A DNA stretch of 9,372 nt from the NCBI GenBank assembly GCA_018715105.1, contig DVMG01000173.1:1-9372 (forward strand). The letters are read 5' to 3'. Source of the stretch: Candidatus Ventricola intestinavium. GTDB taxonomy: Bacteria; Bacillota; Clostridia; Christensenellales; Aristaeellaceae. Shown here in pieces: positions 1-7,439 of the stretch. A program made the position numbers and the translations under genes. Numbering within the stretch: the stretch's first letter is position 1; each line of letters begins with the position of its first letter. Under the pieces are notes generated by a model. The model searched no databases. It worked only from the letters and a program-made list of their open reading frames with translations, and was not told where the DNA came from.

Positions 1-62
1 CCATTATACAGGATAAGGGGCCCCGTTGAAAAGGGGAGAATGAAAAAAAGGGGGCGGGCGCC

Positions 63-671
63 GTGTTTGCGGCCATTTATATCCTGTATCTGCTTCTGTG
101 TCTGCCCATTACGGTGCGCGCCTGCGTCGGCATCAACGAGGTGCAGAGCTCCGTGCGCGCCAGCGTCAGCATGCTGATGCTGGATGCGGATTTTGACGGC
201 GTGATCGAAAGGCGCCGCGGCGTGCTGTCCCTGAGCCTTTCACCGCGTTACACGAAGAACAGGCGCCCGAAGGGCTCCATGCCGAAGCTGCGCATCCAAA
301 CCCTTCAGGCGGCAAGGCCGTTTGTGCGCGCCGTTCTGGATACGGCCCAGTGGCAGACGCTGCAGCTGCGGCTTCGACTTGGCCTGGAAGAAGCCTGGAG
401 CACGGCCGTGGCGGCCGGTTCGGTGCGCGCGCTGGTGCTTGCGCTGCTGGCAGGGCTGCGGCATGTGCCGCCCTGTGACATCCATGTGGATGCCGATTTC
501 CGCGCGCCGTGCCTGGTGATGACCGCGCACTGCGTCTTCTCCGTCCGGGCCGGGGATGTGATGCTCGCGGTCCTCCGCACGGCGGCAAGAAAAGCGAAGA
601 GACAGAGGAGACAGGAAATCCGCATCCCCTCAAAAGCCCGGCAAGCTCCTGCGCATGCAGCCGAATCCTGA
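63..671 (+). CDS. DUF2953 family membrane-anchored protein
   Basis: A 202-residue protein of unknown function. One hydrophobic N-terminal segment (about residues 2-18) would anchor it in the membrane. The middle part, with Gly107 and the Ala/Thr-rich stretch 111-130, and the C-terminal block with D143-A-D-F, S160-V-R-A-G-D165 and a basic tail (R172-R183), fit the DUF2953 pattern as I know it. Members such as Bacillus YtfI sit beside the sporulation gene ytfJ in many Firmicutes, but no ytfJ follows here. The start is GTG at 63, the first start codon after the in-frame stop at 27-29, with a G-rich stretch at 50-54 as a possible ribosome binding site. An ATG at 40 is in another frame. The gene is convergent with the sugar locus and probably belongs to a different, core neighbourhood. 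The family call is by pattern recall, so it is moderately sure. Confidence 0.68.
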   Translation: MFAAIYILYLLLCLPITVRACVGINEVQSSVRASVSMLMLDADFDGVIERRRGVLSLSLSPRYTKNRRPKGSMPKLRIQTLQAARPFVRAVLDTAQWQTLQLRLRLGLEEAWSTAVAAGSVRALVLALLAGLRHVPPCDIHVDADFRAPCLVMTAHCVFSVRAGDVMLAVLRTAARKAKRQRRQEIRIPSKARQAPAHAAES

Positions 672-677
672 AAAGAT

Positions 678-868
678 GCATGGGGCTGTCCGGCGAATCC
701 TGAGCATTCCAAGAAGCAGCTTTTCGGGGAATCATGGGCTTTCTTGTGCTTGTGGCTCTGCCCCAGCGCCCCGCCAAAGGGCTTTCCGATCGCTCCTTGG
801 AAACCTTCGGGCGCAAATTCGTCGTTTTTGCCTGGAATGCCTGAATTCTTAGCCTGACAGCCCCATGC
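678..868. repeat. 191-bp element with 13-bp terminal inverted repeats (MITE-like or structured RNA)
   Basis: The left end (678-690, GCATGGGGCTGTC) and right end (856-868, GACAGCCCCATGC) are perfect inverted copies. A second perfect inverted pair lies further in: GCATTCCA at 704-711 and TGGAATGC at 833-840. The segments between the pairs (691-703 and 841-855) are partly alike, so each arm is about 33-36 bp long. The core has a smaller hairpin near 783-806. The element fills most of the 260-bp convergent gap (672-931), and I see no gene in it. GGGGCTGTC resembles the terminal repeats of several transposon families, which suggests a non-autonomous element. No clear target duplication is seen. 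It could instead be a folded RNA or a bidirectional 3' structure. Confidence 0.55.
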
Positions 869-931
869 GGGTTTCAGGTGGCGCGTCTTCCCTCACAGAT
901 GTCCGGATGGAAAAAGCCGGTCTGGGAAGCG

Positions 932-1726
932 CTATGGAATGCGCCCCGCACCGCCGCCGGGAAGGGAAGCGCGGTATTCGCCGGGGGTTTTGCCCACAAT
1001 CTTTTTAAACGTCTTGGAAAAGTGCGCCACATCGCTGTAACCTACCTGCTCGGCAATCGCGTGAATGCGCATGGAGGGGTCCGCCAGCAGGGGCAGGGCG
1101 CGCTCTATGCGCATTTTACCCAGCAGATCAAAAAAGCTTTGGCCGGTGTGGCGGTTAATCAGCTTGGACAGATGCCACTGACTGACGTATACATTCTCCG
1201 CCACATCGCTCAGGTTCAGCCGCTGTGTGCAATGCTCCCGCATGTATCGTAAAGCCGCGTTGACAAGAAAGCTGCCCGCTTCGCTGATGGGCGCGGGCTC
1301 AGCCCCGCTTTGCAGGCGCGATTCCGCCTCGTTTTGCAAAGACGGCTCGGCCGCTTCCAGCCGCTTGACCATGGTGCGGATGGCCTCGTTGATCTCTTCC
1401 ATACGGCTGGGCTTGAGCAGATAACGGCAAACGCCCAGGTTGATGGCTTTCTGCGCATAATCAAAATCGCGATAGGCGGTCAGCACCGTCACCTGCATCT
1501 GCGGGAATTCGCTGCGCAGGGCGGCCAGCATGGTCAGCCCATCCATATTCGGCATGCGGATATCCGTCAGGACGATGTGCGGAAGGAGCTCGCGGATCAG
1601 CCGCAGCCCTTCCATCCCATCGGCGGCCGTGCCGGCCACCATGCAGCCCATGCTCTGCCAGTTCACCACTTTGGAAAGCCCTTCCAGAATCAGCCGCTCG
1701 TCATCGACCAACACAACGCGATACAT
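932..1726 (-). CDS. YesN-like response regulator, REC + AraC-type DNA-binding domain
   Basis: A 264-residue cytoplasmic transcription regulator. The N-terminal receiver domain (about 1-122) has the acidic pocket D8-D9, phospho-acceptor D55 in the LTDIRMP context, T83 and K105, so all key phosphorelay residues are present. A variable linker (about 123-154) leads to a two-helix-turn-helix AraC/XylS domain (about 155-253), with NLSDVAENVYVS for the first and IAEQVGYSDVAHFSKTFKK for the second, ending in the usual K-T-P-G-E-Y-R signature. The length is typical of the shorter YesN-type regulators. The start ATG has GGAGG 8 nt upstream. The gene lies only 14 bp after the solute-binding protein gene and is the last gene of the kinase-binding protein-regulator operon. 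The kinase encoded two genes upstream is its likely partner. Likely targets are the divergent ABC operon and possibly the phosphorylase gene; that is inference. Confidence 0.93.
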   Translation of the reverse strand: MYRVVLVDDERLILEGLSKVVNWQSMGCMVAGTAADGMEGLRLIRELLPHIVLTDIRMPNMDGLTMLAALRSEFPQMQVTVLTAYRDFDYAQKAINLGVCRYLLKPSRMEEINEAIRTMVKRLEAAEPSLQNEAESRLQSGAEPAPISEAGSFLVNAALRYMREHCTQRLNLSDVAENVYVSQWHLSKLINRHTGQSFFDLLGKMRIERALPLLADPSMRIHAIAEQVGYSDVAHFSKTFKKIVGKTPGEYRASLPGGGAGRIP

Positions 1727-1740
1727 CTTTTCCGCCTCCG

Positions 1741-2946
1741 TTATTCCTCAAAGGGGGAGAGCGCCATGACCTGCTCCCAGCATTCGCGGGCGGTCATGGA
1801 GCCATCGGCAATCGGCGCGATGCATTCCAGCAGCCAGCGTTCACGGGCATCCTTGTTCATGGCATCCTGCAGCGGGCTGAGCATTCGGTGGCTTTCATCG
1901 GTCAGCGCCTCGACCGATGAAAGCAGCCGTCCGGAAAGCTGGCCGCCGGCCAGACGCCTGCGGTTTTCCTCCCGGGTCAGCATGGCCAGCAGGCTCACGG
2001 CCGCATCGCGCCGCTGCGGATCCTCCCAGGCGCGCCGGGTGAGGTAAAAGCCCATGGAAACGCCGCCGATGTATGCCGTGGGGTCGGCGTCGGCGCTGTA
2101 TGGGGGCATGGGCATGACAACCGTGGTATCCATGCTGCTTTCCGGCAGCGTGTTGGCAAACCAGCTTCCATCGATCTGCATGGCCGCCTTTTTATCCCGG
2201 AAGAGCTGGCTGGCCGCGGCCTCGTCTGTAGAGCTGACATTCGGGGCGAATGCGCCAAGGCCATACAGGCGGTGAATCAGCTCCATGCCCGTGTAGAAGG
2301 ACGGCGGCACATCCTCTATGCGCTGCGGCCTTTTCATGTAGTCCTCCACAGGCCCGCTCACCAAAATGGCAAATTCGGCCAGATAGTGGGGAATATCCGA
2401 CAGGGAGACGGAGATGGGCACAATGCCCTCTTCCCTGAAGCGGGCAATGGCCGTTTCCAGCTTTTCCCAGGTGGTGGGCAGCTCCACGCCATGCTGCTCA
2501 AACAGATCCACGTTGACAAACAGCCCCTCCCAGTAGGGGCGCACGGGAATGGCATACACGCGGCCATCCGCTTCCGTCAGAGCGGGATGTTCGCTCAGGT
2601 TCAGGCCGGGATAGGCGGCGTTGATCTCGGAAATGGGGACCACGCGGTCGAGAATCAGCGCGGAATCCGCGCTGGCAGCGAAGAAAAACAGCACATCCGG
2701 CTCATTGCCCGCCGCAAAATCGCTGAGCACGCTGGATTTCCAGCTCTCATCGCTGGTGGCGGAGTTGTCCACGACGGTGTTTCCCGTCTCCGCCTCATAT
2801 TGCTGGAGGATTTCCACATAGGCCAGCGCCGAGGCCGCATCCGCGCCGGCAAAGGAGCTGACTGTCCAGAGTGTCACCCCCTGCGAAGAGGCGCACGCGG
2901 GCAACAGCCAAAGCGCCGCCAACAGAAAAAACCATATCCGCCGCAT
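1741..2946 (-). CDS. Family 1 extracellular solute-binding lipoprotein inside the two-component operon
   Basis: A 401-residue sugar-binding protein of the ABC family 1 type. A short lipoprotein signal is seen: R2-R3, hydrophobic residues 4-15, then L15-P16-A17-C18 as a lipobox-like site with an unusual proline at -2. The mature part has the expected pattern: an early LWTVSSF strand, the EPDVLFF segment, GLFVNVDLFEQHGV plus PTTWEKLETA, and KKAAMQIDGSWFANTLPE. An upstream ATG at 2952 overlaps the kinase stop as ATGA, but GAGGAGG (2960-2954) is only 1 nt from it and 7 nt from the ATG at 2946, so I chose 2946. It is translationally coupled to the kinase and followed 14 bp later by the regulator, with no permease gene in the operon. 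It may therefore deliver ligand to the kinase, feed the LplB-type transporter, or do both. The exact ligand is unknown. Confidence 0.9.
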   Translation of the reverse strand: MRRIWFFLLAALWLLPACASSQGVTLWTVSSFAGADAASALAYVEILQQYEAETGNTVVDNSATSDESWKSSVLSDFAAGNEPDVLFFFAASADSALILDRVVPISEINAAYPGLNLSEHPALTEADGRVYAIPVRPYWEGLFVNVDLFEQHGVELPTTWEKLETAIARFREEGIVPISVSLSDIPHYLAEFAILVSGPVEDYMKRPQRIEDVPPSFYTGMELIHRLYGLGAFAPNVSSTDEAAASQLFRDKKAAMQIDGSWFANTLPESSMDTTVVMPMPPYSADADPTAYIGGVSMGFYLTRRAWEDPQRRDAAVSLLAMLTREENRRRLAGGQLSGRLLSSVEALTDESHRMLSPLQDAMNKDARERWLLECIAPIADGSMTARECWEQVMALSPFEE

Positions 2947-2948
2947 GA

Positions 2949-4709
2949 TCATGCCTCCTCTTTGCCCGCGCTGCGCGGGATGCTCAGCCGCACCCTTGTG
3001 CGGCCCTTTTCGTCCTGAAAGACGCGGATCTCCGCCTTCCCGTTGTAGATCAGCCGCAGGCGGTTGCTGATGTTGGAAAGGCCCAGGTGTGTGCCGCCCT
3101 GGCTATCCCCCGAAAGCGCCGCGTCGATGCGGGCGCGGTCCTCCGCGTCCATGGGCCGGCCGCTGTTGACGACTTCCACCAGCACACGATCTTCCCCGCA
3201 GCGCACGTTCAGCTCGATGGTGCCGCCGCCTGCCGGGCCGATGCCATGCTCCACCGCGTTTTCAAGCAGGGGCTGGAGGGTCAGCAGGGGAACCTGCGCA
3301 TCCAGCGCGTCGCTGTCCAGATGCTGATGCACGGTCAGATGATCGCCAAAGCGCTGCTTGACAAAATAGAAATAGGCCTGTGCCACCACGGCTTCTTCAC
3401 TGACAGGCACCATGCGGCGATTCCGGCGGGCCATGCTGGCGTTGAGCAGCACGCTCAAAGATTCCACCATGGTGGAAATGGCCTCCGAGCCTTCCATGCG
3501 CGCTTTCCAGTTGATGGATTCCAGAGCGTTGTTGATGAAATGCGGGTTAATGCGGCTTTGCATGGCCTGAATCTTGGCATCCCGCAGGGCGATCTCCTCT
3601 TTGTAGGTCTTGTCGATCAGCGCGGCGATGCGCCTGCTCATTTTGGAAAACGCGACGCCGAGATCCCCCAGCTCATCGCCCCCGTGCATGGGAACGGTCG
3701 CGCCCAGTTCCCCGGCTTCGATGCGCCGGGAGGCTTCCGACAGCAGTGTGATCGGCCGGATGATCCGGCGGTGGACAAACACGCCGATCAGCATCAGGAT
3801 GGGGATGAGCATGACCAGCAGGCATGTCATCATCCGGCGCAGGGCGATCATCTCGCCATAGATCCGCTCGCGGCTGACGATCAGCCGAACGTCAAGCTGA
3901 TCATCCCGGCTGCTGCGGCGGATGAAAAAGGACACGCTCTGCGCATCAAAATCGCTCAGGCCCTCCGTAAGGGAATCCCAGTCCACACGCAGGTCTCCGG
4001 ATTGCCCCAGCCGCAGCTGCACCTGCGCGTCCCATGCATCCGCCAGCTCATAGAGCGGAGCCAGCATCTTTTCCTGATCAATCCCCAGCACAAGCATGCC
4101 ATAGCGCTCCATGCGCAGGTTCATCAGGTTGCGCACCAGGTAGACCTGGTCTTCCACCTGGAGAAACTGGCTTTTGGTATCCAGCGTTTCTCCGACCCGG
4201 GCAACCTGGCTGTGGGCGATGCGCTGATAGAGCAGGGCCTCTTCCTGGCCGGAACGGTTGTACATGAAAAGCTCCGCATTGTCCACCGGGATATAGGCGG
4301 CAAAGAGAAACTGCGCATTGCGGCCATACTTGCGCTCCAGATAACTGCGGGAGCGGCCAAGATACGCCGCATCCCCCATGTTCCCGGCAGCATGCTGGGC
4401 CCACACATCGGCCAGCTCGCCGTCGTAGGTGGCGCCTCTGGCCAGCTCGACCGCCTGGTCGATGTTCTGCCCGCAGAGGGTGATGGCATATTCCGCACCG
4501 GAGGACAGGGCCGCTTCCGTCTTTTCCAGGGTGCTTTCAAGGAGCACGCTCCCCAGGTAACATCCCAGAAGCACGGTTGGAATCAGGTAGCACAGCAGCA
4601 TCAGCGCGAGAATCTGAAGCCGCAGGGATTTATACCACGGGTTTCGCCGGGGGACCTTTCCAGCCTGGAAGGAGGAATCTCCGCCCGCATGGTTTTCCGG
4701 AATCTTCAT
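2949..4709 (-). CDS. YesM-like sensor histidine kinase (two TM, HAMP, His_kinase, HATPase_c)
   Basis: A 586-residue membrane sensor kinase. From this start: a basic cytoplasmic N-terminus, transmembrane helix 1 (about 31-53), a large extracytoplasmic sensor region (about 54-292), transmembrane helix 2 (about 293-313), a HAMP domain (about 313-366), the His_kinase phospho-acceptor region with R386-I-N-P-H390-F, and an ATPase domain with N-box LLENAVEHGI (N484) and a late glycine segment T540-H-L-G-L. H390 is the expected phosphorylated residue. The first ATP-binding motif is degenerate: V-N515-S-G-R-P519-M replaces the usual DxGxG. ATGs lie at 4715 and 4709; AGGAG is 1 nt from the first and 7 nt from the second, so 4709 is preferred (4715 would give 588 residues). 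The gene begins 173 bp after the phosphorylase stop and overlaps the next gene. It should phosphorylate the YesN-like regulator. Confidence 0.93.
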   Translation of the reverse strand: MKIPENHAGGDSSFQAGKVPRRNPWYKSLRLQILALMLLCYLIPTVLLGCYLGSVLLESTLEKTEAALSSGAEYAITLCGQNIDQAVELARGATYDGELADVWAQHAAGNMGDAAYLGRSRSYLERKYGRNAQFLFAAYIPVDNAELFMYNRSGQEEALLYQRIAHSQVARVGETLDTKSQFLQVEDQVYLVRNLMNLRMERYGMLVLGIDQEKMLAPLYELADAWDAQVQLRLGQSGDLRVDWDSLTEGLSDFDAQSVSFFIRRSSRDDQLDVRLIVSRERIYGEMIALRRMMTCLLVMLIPILMLIGVFVHRRIIRPITLLSEASRRIEAGELGATVPMHGGDELGDLGVAFSKMSRRIAALIDKTYKEEIALRDAKIQAMQSRINPHFINNALESINWKARMEGSEAISTMVESLSVLLNASMARRNRRMVPVSEEAVVAQAYFYFVKQRFGDHLTVHQHLDSDALDAQVPLLTLQPLLENAVEHGIGPAGGGTIELNVRCGEDRVLVEVVNSGRPMDAEDRARIDAALSGDSQGGTHLGLSNISNRLRLIYNGKAEIRVFQDEKGRTRVRLSIPRSAGKEEA

Positions 4710-4774
4710 GGGCATGCTCCTGTGGCGCCGAACCGCGGTGCGCCGGATGTTGCTGTGTGTAAAACATTCCCGAT

Positions 4775-4792
4775 GACGGCGCGCCGGCCGTC
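4775..4792. other. GC-rich palindrome upstream of the kinase gene
   Basis: GACGGC and GCCGTC flank a six-base GC-only centre, all within the gap between the phosphorylase and kinase genes. It could be an operator or an RNA hairpin. On the minus strand the nearest T-run (TTTT) comes about 10 nt later, so it is a poor intrinsic terminator. In GC-rich DNA such a palindrome may arise by chance. Confidence 0.3.
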
Positions 4793-4854
4793 CGTTCCAA
4801 ACCGGATCATCCTCGGTGCATCCTTTCTGCCGGCTCGCCGGATCCCTTTTCCAT

Positions 4855-4880
4855 CCATCCGCCGGTCTTCTTTCGGATGG
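4855..4880 (-). terminator. Stem-loop just after the GH94 stop codon
   Basis: CCATCCG and CGGATGG form a perfect 7-bp stem with a 12-nt loop, beginning 2 nt after the phosphorylase stop on the minus strand. No T-run follows, so it is not a standard intrinsic terminator. It may instead protect the 3' end of the phosphorylase message or weaken read-through into the kinase operon. The function is inferred from position only. Confidence 0.35.
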
Positions 4881-4882
4881 GA

Positions 4883-7276
4883 TCAGCCCAGGATCACATC
4901 CACCGTATGCCGCCCGCTGGAAAACGCGGGAATCCCCTCAGCGGCCCGGCCATCCACGAGCATGGCCCGAACGCCTTTTTGCACATGATCCGGGTTGCGC
5001 ACGGTGATGATGTACTGCGCGCCGCGCCAGAGACGCACGGCTTCAAACCCATCCCAGGCAGAAGGGATGCATGGATCCACCGTGAGCGCGTCAAATCCGG
5101 GACGGATGCCCAGGATGAACCGCGTCGCCGCGTAATACGCCCAGCCGGAGGAACCGGTCATGAAGGGATGGCGGGCCCGGCCGTATGCCGTGTGATCCCG
5201 CCCCATGACAAACTGGCAGTATGTATAGGGTTCCGCCTGACGGATCTCCATGAGATCGTTTTGATTTTCGGGCAGGAGGGCGTCGTAAAACTTCATGGCC
5301 CGGTCGCCGCGGCCCAGGCGGCATTCGGCCATCCAGGCCCATGGATTGGGATGGCTGAAGATGGCCCCATTCTCCTTGACGCCGGGGAACACCCGCGTCA
5401 CAAAGCCGACCGCGTCATCGCGCGTGGTGAAGGAGGGGGCGTTGAGCATCAGCCCATAAGGGGTATAGAGCCATGCGTCCACGGCATCCATGCAGAGCAG
5501 GCCCTGCTCGCGCGTGGCCGTGCCGGAGGCCACGGCCCATGCGTTGCTCTCCAGGTGAACCTTTCCCTCCGCGGCCGTATGCGAACCGATGGGCCGCCCA
5601 TCCGCCGTGATGCCCCGAAGGAACCACTGGCCGTCCCACAATTCCCGCTGGCACACGGCCTTCATGCGTTCCTGAAGGGCGGCGTAATGCGCCGCGTCGG
5701 CATCCCGGCCCAGATGGCGGGCGGCGTCCAGAAAATGATCCGTCGCCCACACCAGGAGGAAGGCCACCATGGCGCTTTCGCCGCCGCCCAGGTTGAGGCA
5801 GTCATTCCAGTCAGCCCGAAGGCCCTTCGTCACGCCGTGCGAGCCCACCTGGGCATAGGAAAAATCGAGCGCACGCTTCATGTGCTCCCAGACGGTGCTC
5901 TTCCCGCCGTCGGCATAGGGGACGACCGCATCCAGAAACGCCGTATCCCCGCTCTCGCGGACATATTCCACAATGGCGGGCAAAAGCCACAACGCGTCAT
6001 CCGCACAGGCATCCTCGATTCCATGAATCGGATTGGCCTGGGCGGAGGAAGGGACAACCGTGGGGGAAGAGGCCGATGCGGAATCTTTCCCCTCAAACCA
6101 GGCGGGATCAAACAGATGCAGGCCATAGCCGGCGGACACCTGGCCGTTGAGGAGCTGCAGGATGCGCCTGCGACACATCTCCGGTTCGCAGTGGGGGATA
6201 CACATGGCATCCTGTGCGGTATCCCGGTAGCCAAGGCCCGTCCGGCCTCCCACCTCGATAAAGGAGGAAAAGCGGGAAAAGAGCACATTGATCTCGCTTT
6301 GATACAGATTCCAGATGTTCAGGCTGCGGTTCATGTTTTCATGGGGCGTGCGCACCGTGAGCGCGGTGAGCTTGGCATCCCACCAGGCCCTGAGCTCTGC
6401 AAAAGCGCGATCCGTCCCGGCTTCATCATAGCGGGAGCGGGCCCTTGCCGCGGCATCCGCGCCGCCCGTGCCAAGATAAAAGAGCACGCGCTTTTCCTCG
6501 CCGGGCTGCAAGACGAGGCGGCCGTGCAGCGCGCCGCAGGGATTGCCGCCCAGCTCCGCTGTGCCGGCAAGCGTGCCCCTCTCCACTCCGATGGGATTGC
6601 GCTCGGTGTGATATGCGCCGATAAAGCTGTCACGCCGGGTGTCAAAGCTGTCCGGCACAAAGCTGGAGGCAAAAAACTGCTCGCTGTTTTCTTCATAATG
6701 CAGCTCGCACAGCGCGGCGCCGTCCTCATAGCGGGATCCCGCGCAATACAGGCTCATCTGAAAATTCTGGTTGTCGCAGCTGATCTCATGGAAGGAGAAT
6801 TCCACATAGCCATAGACGCTGAGAACGCGCGTGCGGCCGGATGTGTTGCGGATGCGCACGTCAAAGATCTCCGTCGGGGCGCAGCCGTCCGCCTCACGGG
6901 GAATGAAGAGCGTCTGGCTGGCGTGAATGCCGTGCACATCCGCCTCATAAACGGAATAGCTCATGCCATGCCGGCACACATATTTCGCCTGATTCAGCGG
7001 CCGCCCCACGGGCTGCCAGCTGACGGACCAGTACATGCCGTCCTCGTCATCCCGCAGGTAGACATAGTGGCCCGGCCAATCCATCGGCACGCCGTTAGGG
7101 CGAAAACGCGTGATGCGGTGATGTTCCGGCGAATCCAGCCAGCTGTAACCTCCCGCATTGTGGGAGATCACCGTGCCCATTCGCTGGGTGCCCAGATAAT
7201 TGGTCAGCGACACGGGGACATCCACCCGGTCGATGACATATTCCCTCGCTGCATCGTCGAAAAAACCATAGCGCAT
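4883..7276 (-). CDS. GH94 family disaccharide phosphorylase (chitobiose/cellobiose phosphorylase-like)
   Basis: A 797-residue cytoplasmic enzyme of glycoside hydrolase family 94, which cleaves a beta-linked disaccharide with inorganic phosphate to give an alpha-sugar 1-phosphate and a free sugar. Seen: the N-terminal M-R-Y-G-F-F-D-D with E12-Y-V-I, Y27-L-G and N40-A-G-G; then G349-Y-R-D-T-A-Q-D; then the catalytic R487-A-D-W-N-D492-C-L-N, whose Asp in the DWND motif is the family's general acid; then P631-G-V-K-E-N-G, H642-P-N-P-W, and M706-T-G-S-S-G-W, which fits the phosphate-binding Thr-Gly loop. No signal peptide is seen. The reading frame stays open upstream to 7549, but AAGGAGG sits 8 nt before the ATG at 7276 and family N-termini begin there. 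The length of about 800 matches known members. A Ser/Ala-rich stretch (399-413) lies before the I420-E-D-A-C segment. The overall look leans to the N,N'-diacetylchitobiose phosphorylase branch, but the substrate is not proven. Confidence 0.93.
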   Translation of the reverse strand: MRYGFFDDAAREYVIDRVDVPVSLTNYLGTQRMGTVISHNAGGYSWLDSPEHHRITRFRPNGVPMDWPGHYVYLRDDEDGMYWSVSWQPVGRPLNQAKYVCRHGMSYSVYEADVHGIHASQTLFIPREADGCAPTEIFDVRIRNTSGRTRVLSVYGYVEFSFHEISCDNQNFQMSLYCAGSRYEDGAALCELHYEENSEQFFASSFVPDSFDTRRDSFIGAYHTERNPIGVERGTLAGTAELGGNPCGALHGRLVLQPGEEKRVLFYLGTGGADAAARARSRYDEAGTDRAFAELRAWWDAKLTALTVRTPHENMNRSLNIWNLYQSEINVLFSRFSSFIEVGGRTGLGYRDTAQDAMCIPHCEPEMCRRRILQLLNGQVSAGYGLHLFDPAWFEGKDSASASSPTVVPSSAQANPIHGIEDACADDALWLLPAIVEYVRESGDTAFLDAVVPYADGGKSTVWEHMKRALDFSYAQVGSHGVTKGLRADWNDCLNLGGGESAMVAFLLVWATDHFLDAARHLGRDADAAHYAALQERMKAVCQRELWDGQWFLRGITADGRPIGSHTAAEGKVHLESNAWAVASGTATREQGLLCMDAVDAWLYTPYGLMLNAPSFTTRDDAVGFVTRVFPGVKENGAIFSHPNPWAWMAECRLGRGDRAMKFYDALLPENQNDLMEIRQAEPYTYCQFVMGRDHTAYGRARHPFMTGSSGWAYYAATRFILGIRPGFDALTVDPCIPSAWDGFEAVRLWRGAQYIITVRNPDHVQKGVRAMLVDGRAAEGIPAFSSGRHTVDVILG

Positions 7277-7330
7277 AGGATGGCCTCCTTCTCCGAATTC
7301 CTCACACAGATAAGGATAGCAGAACGGGAG

Positions 7331-7366
7331 AAAATTAAAAATTGACAAAGATGGCTTTTCTTGTCC
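7331..7366 (-). terminator. Weak possible intrinsic terminator downstream of the acetyltransferase gene
   Basis: On the minus strand GGACAAG (7366-7360) can pair with CTTTGTC (7350-7344) through one bulge or wobble, and an A/T-rich run containing TTTTT and TTTT (7343-7331) follows. It lies about 75 bp past the acetyltransferase stop and ahead of the phosphorylase start. The stem is short, so termination would be partial at best. I see no convincing separate promoter for the phosphorylase in the 163-bp gap. Confidence 0.25.
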
Positions 7367-7439
7367 GGGCTTGTCATGTTTCAGGGCCCGGGCAGAGCCT
7401 GCGAAAATGGAAAGAAAACCGGGAAAGGGCAAGGGAAAA

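Noticed and set aside
166..816. Minus-strand open frame crossing the DUF2953 gene and the intergenic element
   Set aside because: It overlaps a better supported gene, has no good ribosome binding site, and part of it lies in the inverted-repeat element. It looks like a by-product of GC-rich sequence.
3087..4988. 633-codon plus-strand open frame opposite the sensor kinase
   Set aside because: The minus strand carries a complete kinase with all its domains; the plus-strand translation shows no domain and has shadow-like composition.
4877..7345. 822-codon open frame on the plus strand opposite the phosphorylase gene
   Set aside because: It mirrors a strongly recognised GH94 gene in GC-rich DNA, and its product is low in familiar motifs and rich in His, Arg, Ala and Gly as expected of a shadow frame.
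7342..7347. TTGACA on the plus strand as a promoter
   Set aside because: The sequence 17 bp downstream is GC-rich (CCGGGC), and no plus-strand gene follows.
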